DNA of 60,085 nucleotides from an uncultured Lachnospiraceae bacterium (GCA_948473115.1 CAOKWI010000021.1:1-60085), one strand, 5' to 3'. Shown: positions 25,973-34,175, counted from the stretch's first letter. Numbers and translations: made by a program. The notes: generated by a model from the sequence alone, not told the origin.

Positions 25973-27901
25973 ATGGAAGGGGGCTATGCCTCTTTAGAGG
26001 AACAGATGCAGGAATATGTGGAAGTCTTTCTGGGGCTGCAGCGGGAGCAGTCCCCTGCGCTCTTCGGGGAAAGGCGGGCGCTGCTGGAGGAGAAGGAGAG
26101 AAGGACGGAGCTGTTTCTTCCGGCAATCTTTCTGCGGGAGAAATATTTTCTGACAGAGGCGGAATACTGGATCATGATGTTTGCCTTCTGCTGTGAACTG
26201 GAAGACGGCCTGTGCATTGATTTCAGGGACAAAGGCAGGGACGGCCGACCCGATCTGCAATACATCCTGCATCTGCTCTCGGCAGTGATGCCCATCGGGT
26301 TTGCGGATGTGTCAGGCTTTTTCGGGAAAGGCGGGGCGCTGCGGGATGTCCTGAGCTGGGAGGAGGGGGAGGAAACGGGCTTTATGCGGCGTCCCCTTAT
26401 CCTGAATCCCGCTGTTTCTTATTTCCTGCTCACCGGCAGCCTGGCCCGGGAGGACTGGTATACGCTCTGCGGGCCGGAGGAAGAGGAGGGAATGCCGGCG
26501 GGGAGAGAACTGCTGCCCCTGCACGGAAAGGAATACCACAGGTTATGCAGGTATCTGCGGGAGAAGGAACCCCTGCGGATACTGCTGTGTGGCAGCAGGG
26601 GCAGCGGAAGTCATGTCCTGATACGGCGGGTGTGCAGGGAGATAGGAGCATATGCCCTGTTTGTCAGTACCAAGGAAGCGCTGCGCGCGCCAGACTCCCG
26701 CAGGCGGCATATCTGCCGGACAATACATCTGATTGGTACGCTCCTGCCCACGGTGACTGTGGCGGAACTGCCGGAGGAACTGTCAGGTTCGCTCAGGGAG
26801 GAATGGGAAAGCGTATGGGGACAGCTGTTTCGGAACCAGGGAGGAGGCCGCCTGTGTATTCTGGCGCAGACCCGGAACCAGGAAGAGCTGATGCGGGGGG
26901 AAGCGGACGTGCAAATCTTCTTAAAGGACGCGCTCACAAGGGAAGAAAAGCGGCTGGCTCTGGATGTCTGGCTGGCGCAGCGGGATAGAAGGGAGTGGCA
27001 GGAGGAACTACTGGATCACTACCGGCTTAACATCGGCGAGTGGGAAAAGAGGCGGAAAAAGATAGCCATACAGACCCGCGGGGAGGAGGCCCCCCTGGCG
27101 GAACGGGAGGTCTGGCTGGAGGTCATGCAGGAGAGACAGGAGGTTCTGCGGTTTGGCAGGCTGATAGAGGAGAGGGTCGGCCTGGAGGATATCGTTCTGC
27201 CGGAGGACTGCAGGAGGCAGCTGGAAACAGTGATCAGGCTGGCGAGGGCATGGCGGGGAGAGAAGGGGCTGCAGGTTTTGTTCTACGGGGCATCGGGAAC
27301 GGGTAAGACCATGGCGGCATCCGTACTGGCAGGACGGTTGGGGCTTCCCCTCCTGAAGGTGGATCTGTCCCAGGTATTTGACAAGTACATCGGGGAGACG
27401 GAGAAGCATATAGATGAGATTTTCCGTGCGGCCCGGCGGGGCGGATATCTGCTTTTTTTCGATGAGGCGGATGCCCTGTTTGCAAAGCGGACTGCCGTCA
27501 GGGATTCCCATGACAGATACGCCAATGTCTCCGCGGCCTTTCTGCTCCAGAGAATGGAGGAGTACGAGGGCATTCTGATACTTGCAACAAACCTCAGGGA
27601 TCATTTTGACGATGCTTTTGTGAGGCGGATCCGATTTGCCGTTAAGTTTCGTAATCTGGATAAGCAGGGCAGGGAACAGCTGTGGAGGAAAGCGCTGGAG
27701 GGAAATCCGGTGGCGCCGGAGGTGGATCCCGGGGCGTTGGCGGAGGCCGCAGAGCTGAGCCCCGCCAGAGTCAGCGCAGCCGCCCATGTGGCGAAGCTGT
27801 TGGCCGCCTGCGACGGGAGCGGGGCAGTCACCGGAGAGCATCTCCGGGAGGCACTGGCACTGGAAGCGGGAAAGGATGAAACGGCAATCAAAGGGTTTTG
27901 A
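25973..27901 (+). CDS. CIS AAA+ ATPase (Afp15/Pvc15-like) (642 aa)
   Basis: The AAA module occupies about residues 395-640. It has Walker A GASGTGKTMAAS (about 438), the pore/helix segment KYIGETEKHIDEIF, Walker B LLFFDEADALF (about 492), sensor 1 LATNLRDHFDDAF and the arginine-finger region RIRF. The first 390 residues contain an N-terminal winged-helix-like part and a second, degenerate P-loop-like region (LLCGSRGSGSHVLIRR, about 200), as in CIS ATPases. Homologues are needed for particle assembly or release. AGGAGGTG precedes the ATG. It is the last gene of the CIS run. Confidence 0.9.
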   Translation: MEGGYASLEEQMQEYVEVFLGLQREQSPALFGERRALLEEKERRTELFLPAIFLREKYFLTEAEYWIMMFAFCCELEDGLCIDFRDKGRDGRPDLQYILHLLSAVMPIGFADVSGFFGKGGALRDVLSWEEGEETGFMRRPLILNPAVSYFLLTGSLAREDWYTLCGPEEEEGMPAGRELLPLHGKEYHRLCRYLREKEPLRILLCGSRGSGSHVLIRRVCREIGAYALFVSTKEALRAPDSRRRHICRTIHLIGTLLPTVTVAELPEELSGSLREEWESVWGQLFRNQGGGRLCILAQTRNQEELMRGEADVQIFLKDALTREEKRLALDVWLAQRDRREWQEELLDHYRLNIGEWEKRRKKIAIQTRGEEAPLAEREVWLEVMQERQEVLRFGRLIEERVGLEDIVLPEDCRRQLETVIRLARAWRGEKGLQVLFYGASGTGKTMAASVLAGRLGLPLLKVDLSQVFDKYIGETEKHIDEIFRAARRGGYLLFFDEADALFAKRTAVRDSHDRYANVSAAFLLQRMEEYEGILILATNLRDHFDDAFVRRIRFAVKFRNLDKQGREQLWRKALEGNPVAPEVDPGALAEAAELSPARVSAAAHVAKLLAACDGSGAVTGEHLREALALEAGKDETAIKGF

Positions 27902-27922
27902 CAAGAGGTAAAGTTTGGTAGA

Positions 27923-28144
27923 ATGAGAAAGAATTATTTGACCATGATGAGAGAGCTGCGCGAGGACAATGACTTAAGACAGAAGGAGGTGGCGGCGTAT
28001 CTGAAAATCGACCAGAGGGTATATTCCCGCTATGAGACGGGGAGGAATGCGCTGCCCATCGAAAAGGTAATATCGCTGTGCGAATTTTATCATGTCTCGG
28101 CCGACTATTTCCTGGGGCTGGATACGGTAAATAGGAGGCAGTAG
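27923..28144 (+). CDS. Small XRE-type HTH regulator (73 aa)
   Basis: A single helix-turn-helix domain fills the protein. It begins MRELREDNDLRQKEVAAYLK, then VYSRYETGRNALPIEKVISL, and ends with the family-typical YHVSADYFLGL. It starts 21 bases after the CIS ATPase stop, with AGAGGTAAAG upstream, and is followed by a terminator. It could therefore be the last gene of the CIS transcript and act on it, or regulate the ABC exporter genes downstream. The sequence does not decide between these. Confidence 0.88.
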   Translation: MRKNYLTMMRELREDNDLRQKEVAAYLKIDQRVYSRYETGRNALPIEKVISLCEFYHVSADYFLGLDTVNRRQ

Positions 28145-28150
28145 GGGAAG

Positions 28151-28176
28151 ACAGGGATGCTTTTATCCCTGTTTTC
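28151..28176 (+). terminator. Rho-independent terminator after the XRE gene
   Basis: The stem ACAGGGAT (28151-28158) pairs with ATCCCTGT (28165-28172) around a GCTTTT loop. TTTC follows. It marks the 3' end of the CIS/XRE transcription unit. Confidence 0.75.
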
Positions 28177-28234
28177 TGCGTTTTGTCCCATATTCCTTCC
28201 TGAAACTGCAAAGTATGCTATAGTGAGTCATGTG

Positions 28235-28377
28235 GTAACTGTGAAGAACGGGGGTGGGCAGTTACGCGATATAAATGGTGCGGCTGTCCGGAGTCTGCCG
28301 GAAAAGCAATGCGTGGCTCCTCACGTTTCGCTCATAAAGGCAGCCGGGAAGTACCTGGCTCCGGACAGCCGCCATTT
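28235..28377. repeat. Structured leader with nested inverted repeats
   Basis: GTAACTG...CAGTTAC (28235-28265) is followed by a large hairpin whose outer arms contain GGCTGTCCGGAG (28282-28293) and CTCCGGACAGCC (28359-28370). The flanks AAATGG and CCATTT also pair. Inside, CTGCCGG and CAGCCGG and a small GCGTG...CACG hairpin can stack further. It lies about 50-190 bases upstream of the ABC exporter start and could be a folded RNA leader or an inserted palindromic element. Confidence 0.6.
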
Positions 28378-28426
28378 TATAAAGACAGTGATACCGGATT
28401 TCGAAGGGATATGGGAGGATGAGACG

Positions 28427-30241
28427 ATGGGATTTCAATTAAAGCCGCAAAAGTATGACCTGCGGCATCTGCTGGGACTGCCTCTGGCCTGTGAGCCGCT
28501 CTGTACAGTGGGGGTGGTGGCGCAGAAGGTTCTGACCGGTGTGGTTAACGTGCTGTGGGTGCTGGTGGAGGCTGCGTTCATTGACAGGGCGATCCGGCTG
28601 GTGACAGGCGGGGAGACGCTGGCTGGGATGCTGCCGCTTGTTGCCGCCATGGTGCTGATCGTGGCGTGGAAGCGCATGGGATACAGCTTCGGCCGTATCC
28701 TGACCAGGCGTGTGGAGATCAGCGCGGTGTATCAGATGGGTGTGGAGGCAGTGAAAAAGCGGTCCCGGCTGAAATTTAAGCTGATTGAGGATGAGAAGGC
28801 GTGGGAATTGTCCAATCGCATCAGCCGCGATATGAAGAGCAGTGTGTGGAGCATGACACAGCACACTTGCAATTTCATCATGGGTCTTGTTAGAATTATA
28901 GGTGTGTTCCTGATCATTTTCGCACAGAGCGCGGGATTGGGGTTCGGCTGCCTGCTGCTCTCGCTGCCCGTGCTGGTCTTCTCCGTCATCAGCGGGAAAA
29001 AGACTTATAAGGCTTACAGGGAGGCATCCGTATTTGCCAGGCGGGGCGATTATCTGCAGGGCGTCATGACGGACAGGGAATCTGTCAATGAGAGGGCGCT
29101 TTTTTCCTACGTGGATCATGTGAATGAAAAATGGCTGGAACAGACCACGGCGAGCAGGAAAATATTTTTAGGAGCCACAGCCCGGAGGGAATTGAGGAAC
29201 GGTGTCAGCGCTGTGCTGACCAACACCATATCCACTGTCATGGTCTGTTTCCTGATCGCGGGGCTTGGCAGGGGAACCCTGACGGTGGGCGTGTTCATTG
29301 CCCTTTCCAAAGCTATCTACCAGATGATAGACCTGATACAGAACAATATCGGCCAGTCTCTTGTCACGATGGTGCACTATGCCGATTATATGAAAGACCT
29401 GACACAGTTTGCCAATATGGAGGAGCAGGAAGGAACTGACAGTCTGCCGGAGAAACCGCAGGCGTTGGAGAGTCTGGAATTCCGCCATGTGACTTTCCGC
29501 TATCCGGGCACGGAGAAAGACATTCTGCGGGATTTCAGCCTGAAACTGGAGGCGGGGAAGCACTATGCCTTCGTGGGGGAAAACGGAGCGGGAAAGACAA
29601 CGGTCACAAAGCTCCTGACCGGCTTATATGATGAATATCAGGGGGAAATACTGTTGAACGGCAGGGAATTGCGGGAATACACCCAGGCACAGCTGAAAGG
29701 AATGTTTACCGGCGTCTATCAGGACTTTGCCCGCTATTATGACACGGTGGCAAACAATATCCTTCTGGGCGATATTTCCGGGATGGATCAGCCGGACGCC
29801 GTAAAGCGAATGGAGGAGCATTTGCAGGATTTGGGAATTTGGGAGGAAATGGAGAGCCTGCCCAAAGGCTGTGCCACTTCCCTGGGAAAGCTGGATGAGG
29901 GCAGTGTGGACTTGTCCGGAGGCCAGTGGCAGAGGGTGGCGATGGCGAGGTGCCTGATGAGTCCCGCGCCTCTTCAGATCCTGGACGAGCCTACGGCGGC
30001 GCTGGATCCCATAAGCGAGAGCAGGCTGTATGAGGAATTTAAACAGATCAGCCGGGGGAGGACCACGATTTTTATCAGCCACCGCCTTGGTTCCACCGGG
30101 CTGGCGGACGAGATATTTGTGCTGCAGGACGGCAGGGTGGCAGAAAGCGGAAGCCACAGGGAACTGATGGCGATGCAGGGGCGGTATGCGCAGATGTACG
30201 AGAGCCAGAAGAATTGGTATATGGAGACAAATATGGTATGA
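28427..30241 (+). CDS. ABC exporter half-transporter, TMD-NBD (604 aa)
   Basis: This is an inner-membrane export protein with six hydrophobic segments (about 25-330) fused to an ATPase (about 350-600). The NBD has Walker A GENGAGKTTV (about 384), Q-loop YQDFARYYD, signature LSGGQWQRVAMAR (about 497), Walker B LQILDEP with catalytic Glu, and the H-loop His in ISHRLGS. It overlaps the next gene by 4 bases, so the two should form a heterodimer. The long alternative frame upstream to 28157 runs through the palindromic leader and has no site; the ATG after GGGAGGATGAGACG was chosen. The third half-transporter (34176) resembles it in the segment AWKRMGYSFGR. Confidence 0.9.
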   Translation: MGFQLKPQKYDLRHLLGLPLACEPLCTVGVVAQKVLTGVVNVLWVLVEAAFIDRAIRLVTGGETLAGMLPLVAAMVLIVAWKRMGYSFGRILTRRVEISAVYQMGVEAVKKRSRLKFKLIEDEKAWELSNRISRDMKSSVWSMTQHTCNFIMGLVRIIGVFLIIFAQSAGLGFGCLLLSLPVLVFSVISGKKTYKAYREASVFARRGDYLQGVMTDRESVNERALFSYVDHVNEKWLEQTTASRKIFLGATARRELRNGVSAVLTNTISTVMVCFLIAGLGRGTLTVGVFIALSKAIYQMIDLIQNNIGQSLVTMVHYADYMKDLTQFANMEEQEGTDSLPEKPQALESLEFRHVTFRYPGTEKDILRDFSLKLEAGKHYAFVGENGAGKTTVTKLLTGLYDEYQGEILLNGRELREYTQAQLKGMFTGVYQDFARYYDTVANNILLGDISGMDQPDAVKRMEEHLQDLGIWEEMESLPKGCATSLGKLDEGSVDLSGGQWQRVAMARCLMSPAPLQILDEPTAALDPISESRLYEEFKQISRGRTTIFISHRLGSTGLADEIFVLQDGRVAESGSHRELMAMQGRYAQMYESQKNWYMETNMV

Positions 30242-32019
30242 AAAAGGCGGAAAAGAAAAAATATAACTATTTTGATATCATGGGGGGTATGCTGAAGGTC
30301 AGTATCAAGAATATGTCGGGAACGTTTTGGCTGACCATACTGGCTATGGCGCTGGCGGAGGTGTCTGCCAGTGCCAGCGTCCTTGTGAAGCAGAATCTGT
30401 TTGAGCGGGCGCAGGATCTGATGGACGGAGGATCTGCGGGAAAGCTGTACGGGGCGGCTTTATTCCTGGGCGGATACTTTATTGTGGAGATGCTTTTGAA
30501 CGCGGCTTATATTCTGACCAGTGAGCAGACAACGCTGCGGCTGCAGCAGGAGGTGGGGAACCTGCTGCACAGGAAAGCGTCCAGGATCGATCCCATCTGC
30601 TATGAGGACAATCGTTTTCTGGATGATATCAAGCGGGCCAACAGAGGAATCGGAAGCGCTGTGGAGGTGATGTGGGTATCTGTCAGAATGGCAGGCGCGT
30701 TTTTGTGTTATTATGGTTTTATGGGAACGTATCTGGCACAGATCGAGGCAGGGCTGCTGGTCATGCTCTGTATATCCTTCGTGCCCTATATCATCGGCGG
30801 GATGGTGCGCTACCGGATGCATAAGCAGGCGGCCTGGGAAGGAGCGCCTTACCAGAGAAGGGGAGAATATTACGGCAGGTGTATCACTGACAGGGAGTAT
30901 GCCAGAGAGACAAGGCTGCTGGGAGCCTACGGTTATTTCTTCCGTAAATTCCGGGAAAACATGGCCATGGTAAGGGACATTGACTGGAAAGCCACAAAGA
31001 AGTCCGAGCTGATGGAAATCTTCCTGCGGTTTATCGCCATGACAGGATATATCGGTATGATCCTGCTGCTGTTCTATTATCTGATCCAGGGCAGGGTCGG
31101 CGTCGCGGCGTTTGCAGCGATCCTGGCCTCACTGGACAGCATATCCGATAAACTGGATGTCATGTTTCGCACCTGGCTGCCCAGAATGACGGACAATATC
31201 GGCAGCGCGGAAAATTATATGGCCTTTATGGGGCTGCCGGAGAGACAGGCGGCAAAGGAGATCCCGGAGGGGAAGAGGGTGAGCTTTCATAAGGTATCCT
31301 TCGCTTATCCGGGGAAGGAGGAACCGGTGCTGCATGAGATCGATCTGGATATCAATGAAGGGGAGACCGTCGCCATAGTGGGGGAGAACGGCGCGGGCAA
31401 GAGTACCTTTGCGAAGCTGCTTCTGGGTCTGTACTGTCCCACGGAGGGCAGTGTGGAGATTGACGGAGTGGACACCAGACAGATCGATCCCGGGGATTCC
31501 GCGGGAAAGCTTTCCGCCGTGTTCCAGAATTTCCAGAAGTATAAGATGACCCTGGAGGAAAATGTCTTAATGAGTGACAGCAGGCACCCTGTGGATGAAA
31601 AACGTATCCTTCATTCCCTGCACAGGGCGGGTCTGGATGAAAAGGGCGGGGAGTTCGGGCAGGGGCTGGATACCATGCTTTCCAGGGAATTTGGAGGAAC
31701 GGATCTGTCCGGCGGACAGTGGCAGCGTCTTGCCATTGCAAGAGGATTGTACCGGCAGCACAATCTGATTGTCCTGGATGAGCCCACGGCTGCCATCGAT
31801 CCCTTGAAGGAGACGGAGATTTATCAGAAGTTTGCGGAGAGTGCGAAGAATAAGACTGCGGTGATCATCACCCATCGTCTGGGTTCCGCCAGGATAGCGG
31901 ACAGGATCGTGGTTCTTGACAAGGGAAGGATCGCGGAGCAGGGAACCCATGAGGAGCTGATGGGCAGGCATGGGCTTTACAGCCAGATGTACCACGAGCA
32001 GGCGAAGTGGTATGTGTGA
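30238..32019 (+). CDS. ABC exporter half-transporter, partner (593 aa)
   Basis: TMD (about 25-330) plus NBD (about 345-590). Walker A GENGAGKSTF is near 381, signature LSGGQWQRLAIAR near 490, Walker B LIVLDEP, and the switch His is in ITHRLGS. The first residues are lysine-rich (MKKAEKKKYNYFDIM). Start ATG overlaps the upstream stop (ATGA) and is preferred to the ATG eight codons earlier. No peptidase (C39) domain is present, so processing of a leader peptide by this transporter is not indicated. Substrate unknown; the linked LytTR/GHKL genes suggest peptide or antibiotic export, by inference. Confidence 0.9.
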   Translation: MKKAEKKKYNYFDIMGGMLKVSIKNMSGTFWLTILAMALAEVSASASVLVKQNLFERAQDLMDGGSAGKLYGAALFLGGYFIVEMLLNAAYILTSEQTTLRLQQEVGNLLHRKASRIDPICYEDNRFLDDIKRANRGIGSAVEVMWVSVRMAGAFLCYYGFMGTYLAQIEAGLLVMLCISFVPYIIGGMVRYRMHKQAAWEGAPYQRRGEYYGRCITDREYARETRLLGAYGYFFRKFRENMAMVRDIDWKATKKSELMEIFLRFIAMTGYIGMILLLFYYLIQGRVGVAAFAAILASLDSISDKLDVMFRTWLPRMTDNIGSAENYMAFMGLPERQAAKEIPEGKRVSFHKVSFAYPGKEEPVLHEIDLDINEGETVAIVGENGAGKSTFAKLLLGLYCPTEGSVEIDGVDTRQIDPGDSAGKLSAVFQNFQKYKMTLEENVLMSDSRHPVDEKRILHSLHRAGLDEKGGEFGQGLDTMLSREFGGTDLSGGQWQRLAIARGLYRQHNLIVLDEPTAAIDPLKETEIYQKFAESAKNKTAVIITHRLGSARIADRIVVLDKGRIAEQGTHEELMGRHGLYSQMYHEQAKWYV

Positions 32020-32061
32020 GGTGCGGGGGGAGCGGAGCGGGAGTGACGACGCGGGAGTGAC

Positions 32062-32215
32062 GGCGCGAGGGAGCCAGGGGTATTTTCTGCGACGGCTCGA
32101 TAGGCGTTCCGAGGAGCCTCAGGCACGGCAAAGCCCGCCATTGGACGGGCTTCGCCGAAGTCTCCTCTCCACATCTCGCTCACGCCGCAGAAAATACCCC
32201 TGGCTCCCTCGCGCC
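32062..32215. repeat. Perfect 30-bp inverted repeat element (154 bp) in a palindrome-rich gap
   Basis: The arms 32062-32091 and 32186-32215 are perfect reverse complements over 30 bases (they contain GAGCCAGGGGTATTTTCTGC and its complement). Further pairing is visible inside (AAGCCCG...CGGGCTT). The remaining gap up to 32420 carries GAGGGTGT...ACACCCCTC, alternating GCGC-rich palindromes near 32280-32325, and GGTTGGA-GCTCC...GGAGC-TCCAACC (32339-32366). No gene is seen in this 400-base gap. Confidence 0.85.
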
Positions 32216-32420
32216 TGTATCCGCAGACGATAGGAGAGGGAAAAAGAGGGTGTGGAACACCCCTCCTTATGAGCAAAACGCGGATGCGCAAGCAGACGCA
32301 TGAGCGCGTAAGCGCGGGTTTTGTGAATGTGAGGATCAGGTTGGATGCTCCTTGGAGCGTCCAACCGCACAGGTGGAATAACTTGTGCAGTAGAAAGTAT
32401 GATGGCTCGTGGAGGGATAG

Positions 32421-33128
32421 ATGAGGATTGCGGTTTGTGATGACGAGGAGATTATATTGCGGCAGATCCGTGAATTGCTGGGGCGGATTGCCGGAGATTT
32501 TTTCGGACAGGTGGAGATCCAGTGTTACACTGATAATAGGGTGATGCTGGAGGAGCATGGGAAGGAAGGGTTTGACATTGTGATCCTGGATATCCAGATG
32601 GGGCCGCTGGATGGATTTCAGACGGCGGAGAGGCTTTCGGGGATGGAGCATCCGTGTAAGCTGATCTTTCTGTCGTCCAAGGAGGAACTGGTCTTTCAAA
32701 GCTTTTCCTATGAGCCGGTTTATTTCGTGAGAAAGGGGTCTCCGGACAGGATGGAGGAAGAGCTTCGCCGGTCGTTTAAGCGGATCAGGGAGAAACTGAA
32801 CAGGGAAATTTATTTGTCCTTTACCGATCAGGATGATATGATAGTAAAGGTTTCCCTGACGGAGATCGAGAGTGTCCAGAGCAGCCGTAACTATCTGCTC
32901 TATTATACCGTGGACGGGAGATCCTTCCGCCAGAGGGGAACCATGGAGGAGGAAGAGAAGTCGTTGGGAAAATACGGGTTTGTCCGGATCCACAGGGCGT
33001 TCCTGGTCAATGGAAGCCATGTGGTACAGATCAAGCGGGGGCTGCGCGCCGTGCGGTTGAAGTCGGGGATGTTGTTGGAGGTCGGCAGGAATTATAGGGA
33101 GCAGGTACAGGGAAAGTTGTTGGGCTGA
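32421..33128 (+). CDS. LytTR-family response regulator (AgrA/ComE-like) (235 aa)
   Basis: The receiver domain (1-120) has the acidic pair CDDEE (7-10), the phospho-acceptor Asp57 in VILDIQM and Lys in SSKEEL. The LytTR DNA-binding domain (about 135-235) has EIYLSFTDQDDMIVKVSLTE, then ESVQSSRNYLLYYTVDG and RIHRAFLVNGSHVVQIKRG. Such regulators bind direct repeats upstream of exporter or bacteriocin genes. The start ATG follows GGAGGGATAG. A GHKL kinase gene follows, separated by a 179-bp fold-back element. Confidence 0.93.
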   Translation: MRIAVCDDEEIILRQIRELLGRIAGDFFGQVEIQCYTDNRVMLEEHGKEGFDIVILDIQMGPLDGFQTAERLSGMEHPCKLIFLSSKEELVFQSFSYEPVYFVRKGSPDRMEEELRRSFKRIREKLNREIYLSFTDQDDMIVKVSLTEIESVQSSRNYLLYYTVDGRSFRQRGTMEEEEKSLGKYGFVRIHRAFLVNGSHVVQIKRGLRAVRLKSGMLLEVGRNYREQVQGKLLG

Positions 33129-33138
33129 ACGGTTCAGA

Positions 33139-33317
33139 CTAGTACATCGTTGCATTAATCCTGAAGTAATAAGCGCTTGATGTTTGCGTCAGTGCAAGGC
33201 GGCGGAGGGAGGCGATGCGGTATCAAATTGCTAAAGCAATTGTTGACCGACAACAACGCGGCAATGACGTGAACAGCGAGTGCTGATTACTCAGGAATTA
33301 ATGCAATGATGTACTAG
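33139..33317. mobile_element. MITE-like fold-back element between regulator and kinase genes
   Basis: Terminal inverted repeats of about 40 bases (33139-33179 and 33277-33317) begin CTAGTACATCGTTGCATTAA and end TTAATGCAATGATGTACTAG, with a few mismatches and one-base gaps. The whole 179 bp can fold on itself; a central AATTGC-taaa-GCAATT hairpin lies near 33226-33240. No reading frame is present. It fills almost exactly the gap between the response regulator stop and the kinase start. Confidence 0.75.
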
Positions 33318-33339
33318 GGATGCGGAAAGGAGGTTGGAA

Positions 33340-34113
33340 GTGGAATGGTATCAGAACAGTCGGCTGGTGTTGGCCGCAGTGATGGAGAATCTCGTTTTGC
33401 TTGTGGCAGCCATGAGCTGCTTTTTGCTGTATATCAGGCGGAACAGGGCGCAGAAGACAGATGAAGAATATGAACTTCTGGATATGCTGAACCGGTATTA
33501 CAGCCAGAGCGCAGATCATGTGAAGAGGAGTTATGATCAGATCAATATGCTGAAACATGATATGAGGAACCTTTTGCTTGTGACTGCCAATCTGATCCGA
33601 CAGGGCCGGCCGGATGAGGCGGAGAAGCTGCTGGATGAAAAGCTGCATCAGATTGACAGGATATATAAACTGGTGGATACGGATAATGAGTATGCCAACG
33701 CTATTTTGAACCAGAAGCTTTCAGAGGCGAAGGATGCCGATATGGAGGTGCGCTGTGTGATTTTGACCACCTTTGCGGGAATTGGCAATCAGGATATATG
33801 CAGCATTTTCGGGAACCTGCTGGACAATGCCATTGAGGCGAATGAAGGAAACAGGGACAGACCCTGGCTGGAGGTGGTAGTGGAGGGAGATGGGGATACC
33901 CTGGAGATCATCTGCCGTAACAGTATTTATAAAAGTCTGCGGTACGATAGTAGGAAACGGCTCCTTACCACCAAGGCATTTGGGGAACATGGCTATGGAG
34001 GACGGATCATCCGGGAGACGGCGGAGAAATACGGAGGTGAGGTCACATACCATGCAGGGGAGCAGGAGCTGGAAGCGGCGGTGCGTCTGAAACGCCGGAA
34101 GAATGAATCATAG
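33340..34113 (+). CDS. GHKL sensor histidine kinase, minimal sensor (257 aa)
   Basis: A single TM helix (about 8-32) is followed by a helical segment and the phospho-acceptor His73 in NMLKHDMRNLL. The ATPase has the N-box GNLLDNAIEANE and a short G-box GYGGRIIRETAEKYGGEV, as in AgrC/CitA-type GHKL kinases. The usual multi-TM sensor of AgrC is missing, so it may sense through a partner such as the neighbouring exporters. GTG 33340 has AGGAGG 6 bases upstream. TTG 33334 is too close. Confidence 0.88.
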   Translation: MEWYQNSRLVLAAVMENLVLLVAAMSCFLLYIRRNRAQKTDEEYELLDMLNRYYSQSADHVKRSYDQINMLKHDMRNLLLVTANLIRQGRPDEAEKLLDEKLHQIDRIYKLVDTDNEYANAILNQKLSEAKDADMEVRCVILTTFAGIGNQDICSIFGNLLDNAIEANEGNRDRPWLEVVVEGDGDTLEIICRNSIYKSLRYDSRKRLLTTKAFGEHGYGGRIIRETAEKYGGEVTYHAGEQELEAAVRLKRRKNES

Positions 34114-34123
34114 CGCAATCATT

Positions 34124-34154
34124 GTAACAGTTTGGCCGAAGGCTGAACTGTTAC
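34124..34154. repeat. GTAACAGTT palindrome
   Basis: GTAACAGTTTGGCC-gaa-GGCTGAACTGTTAC forms a near-perfect hairpin between the kinase and the third ABC gene. It is similar to the palindrome at 10518-10544. No T run follows, so termination is not obvious. Confidence 0.7.
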
Positions 34155-34175
34155 CAATCATCTGAAAGGTCAGGT

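Noticed and set aside
10686..27901. Prophage
   Set aside because: Tail-type genes only. No capsid, portal, terminase, holin/lysin, integrase or repressor-operator set, while DUF4255 cap, DUF4280 tip and AAA+ ATPase are CIS hallmarks.
28157..28426. 90-residue N-terminal extension of the first ABC half-transporter
   Set aside because: The extension reads through a terminator and palindromic leader, has no ribosome binding site at its start, and the ATG at 28427 has GGGAGGATG at good distance.
31977..33155. 392-aa minus-strand reading frame over the LytTR gene
   Set aside because: It is the complement of the clear LytTR gene and of palindromic DNA, has no ribosome binding site, and its product is His/Pro/Leu-rich without any fold signature.
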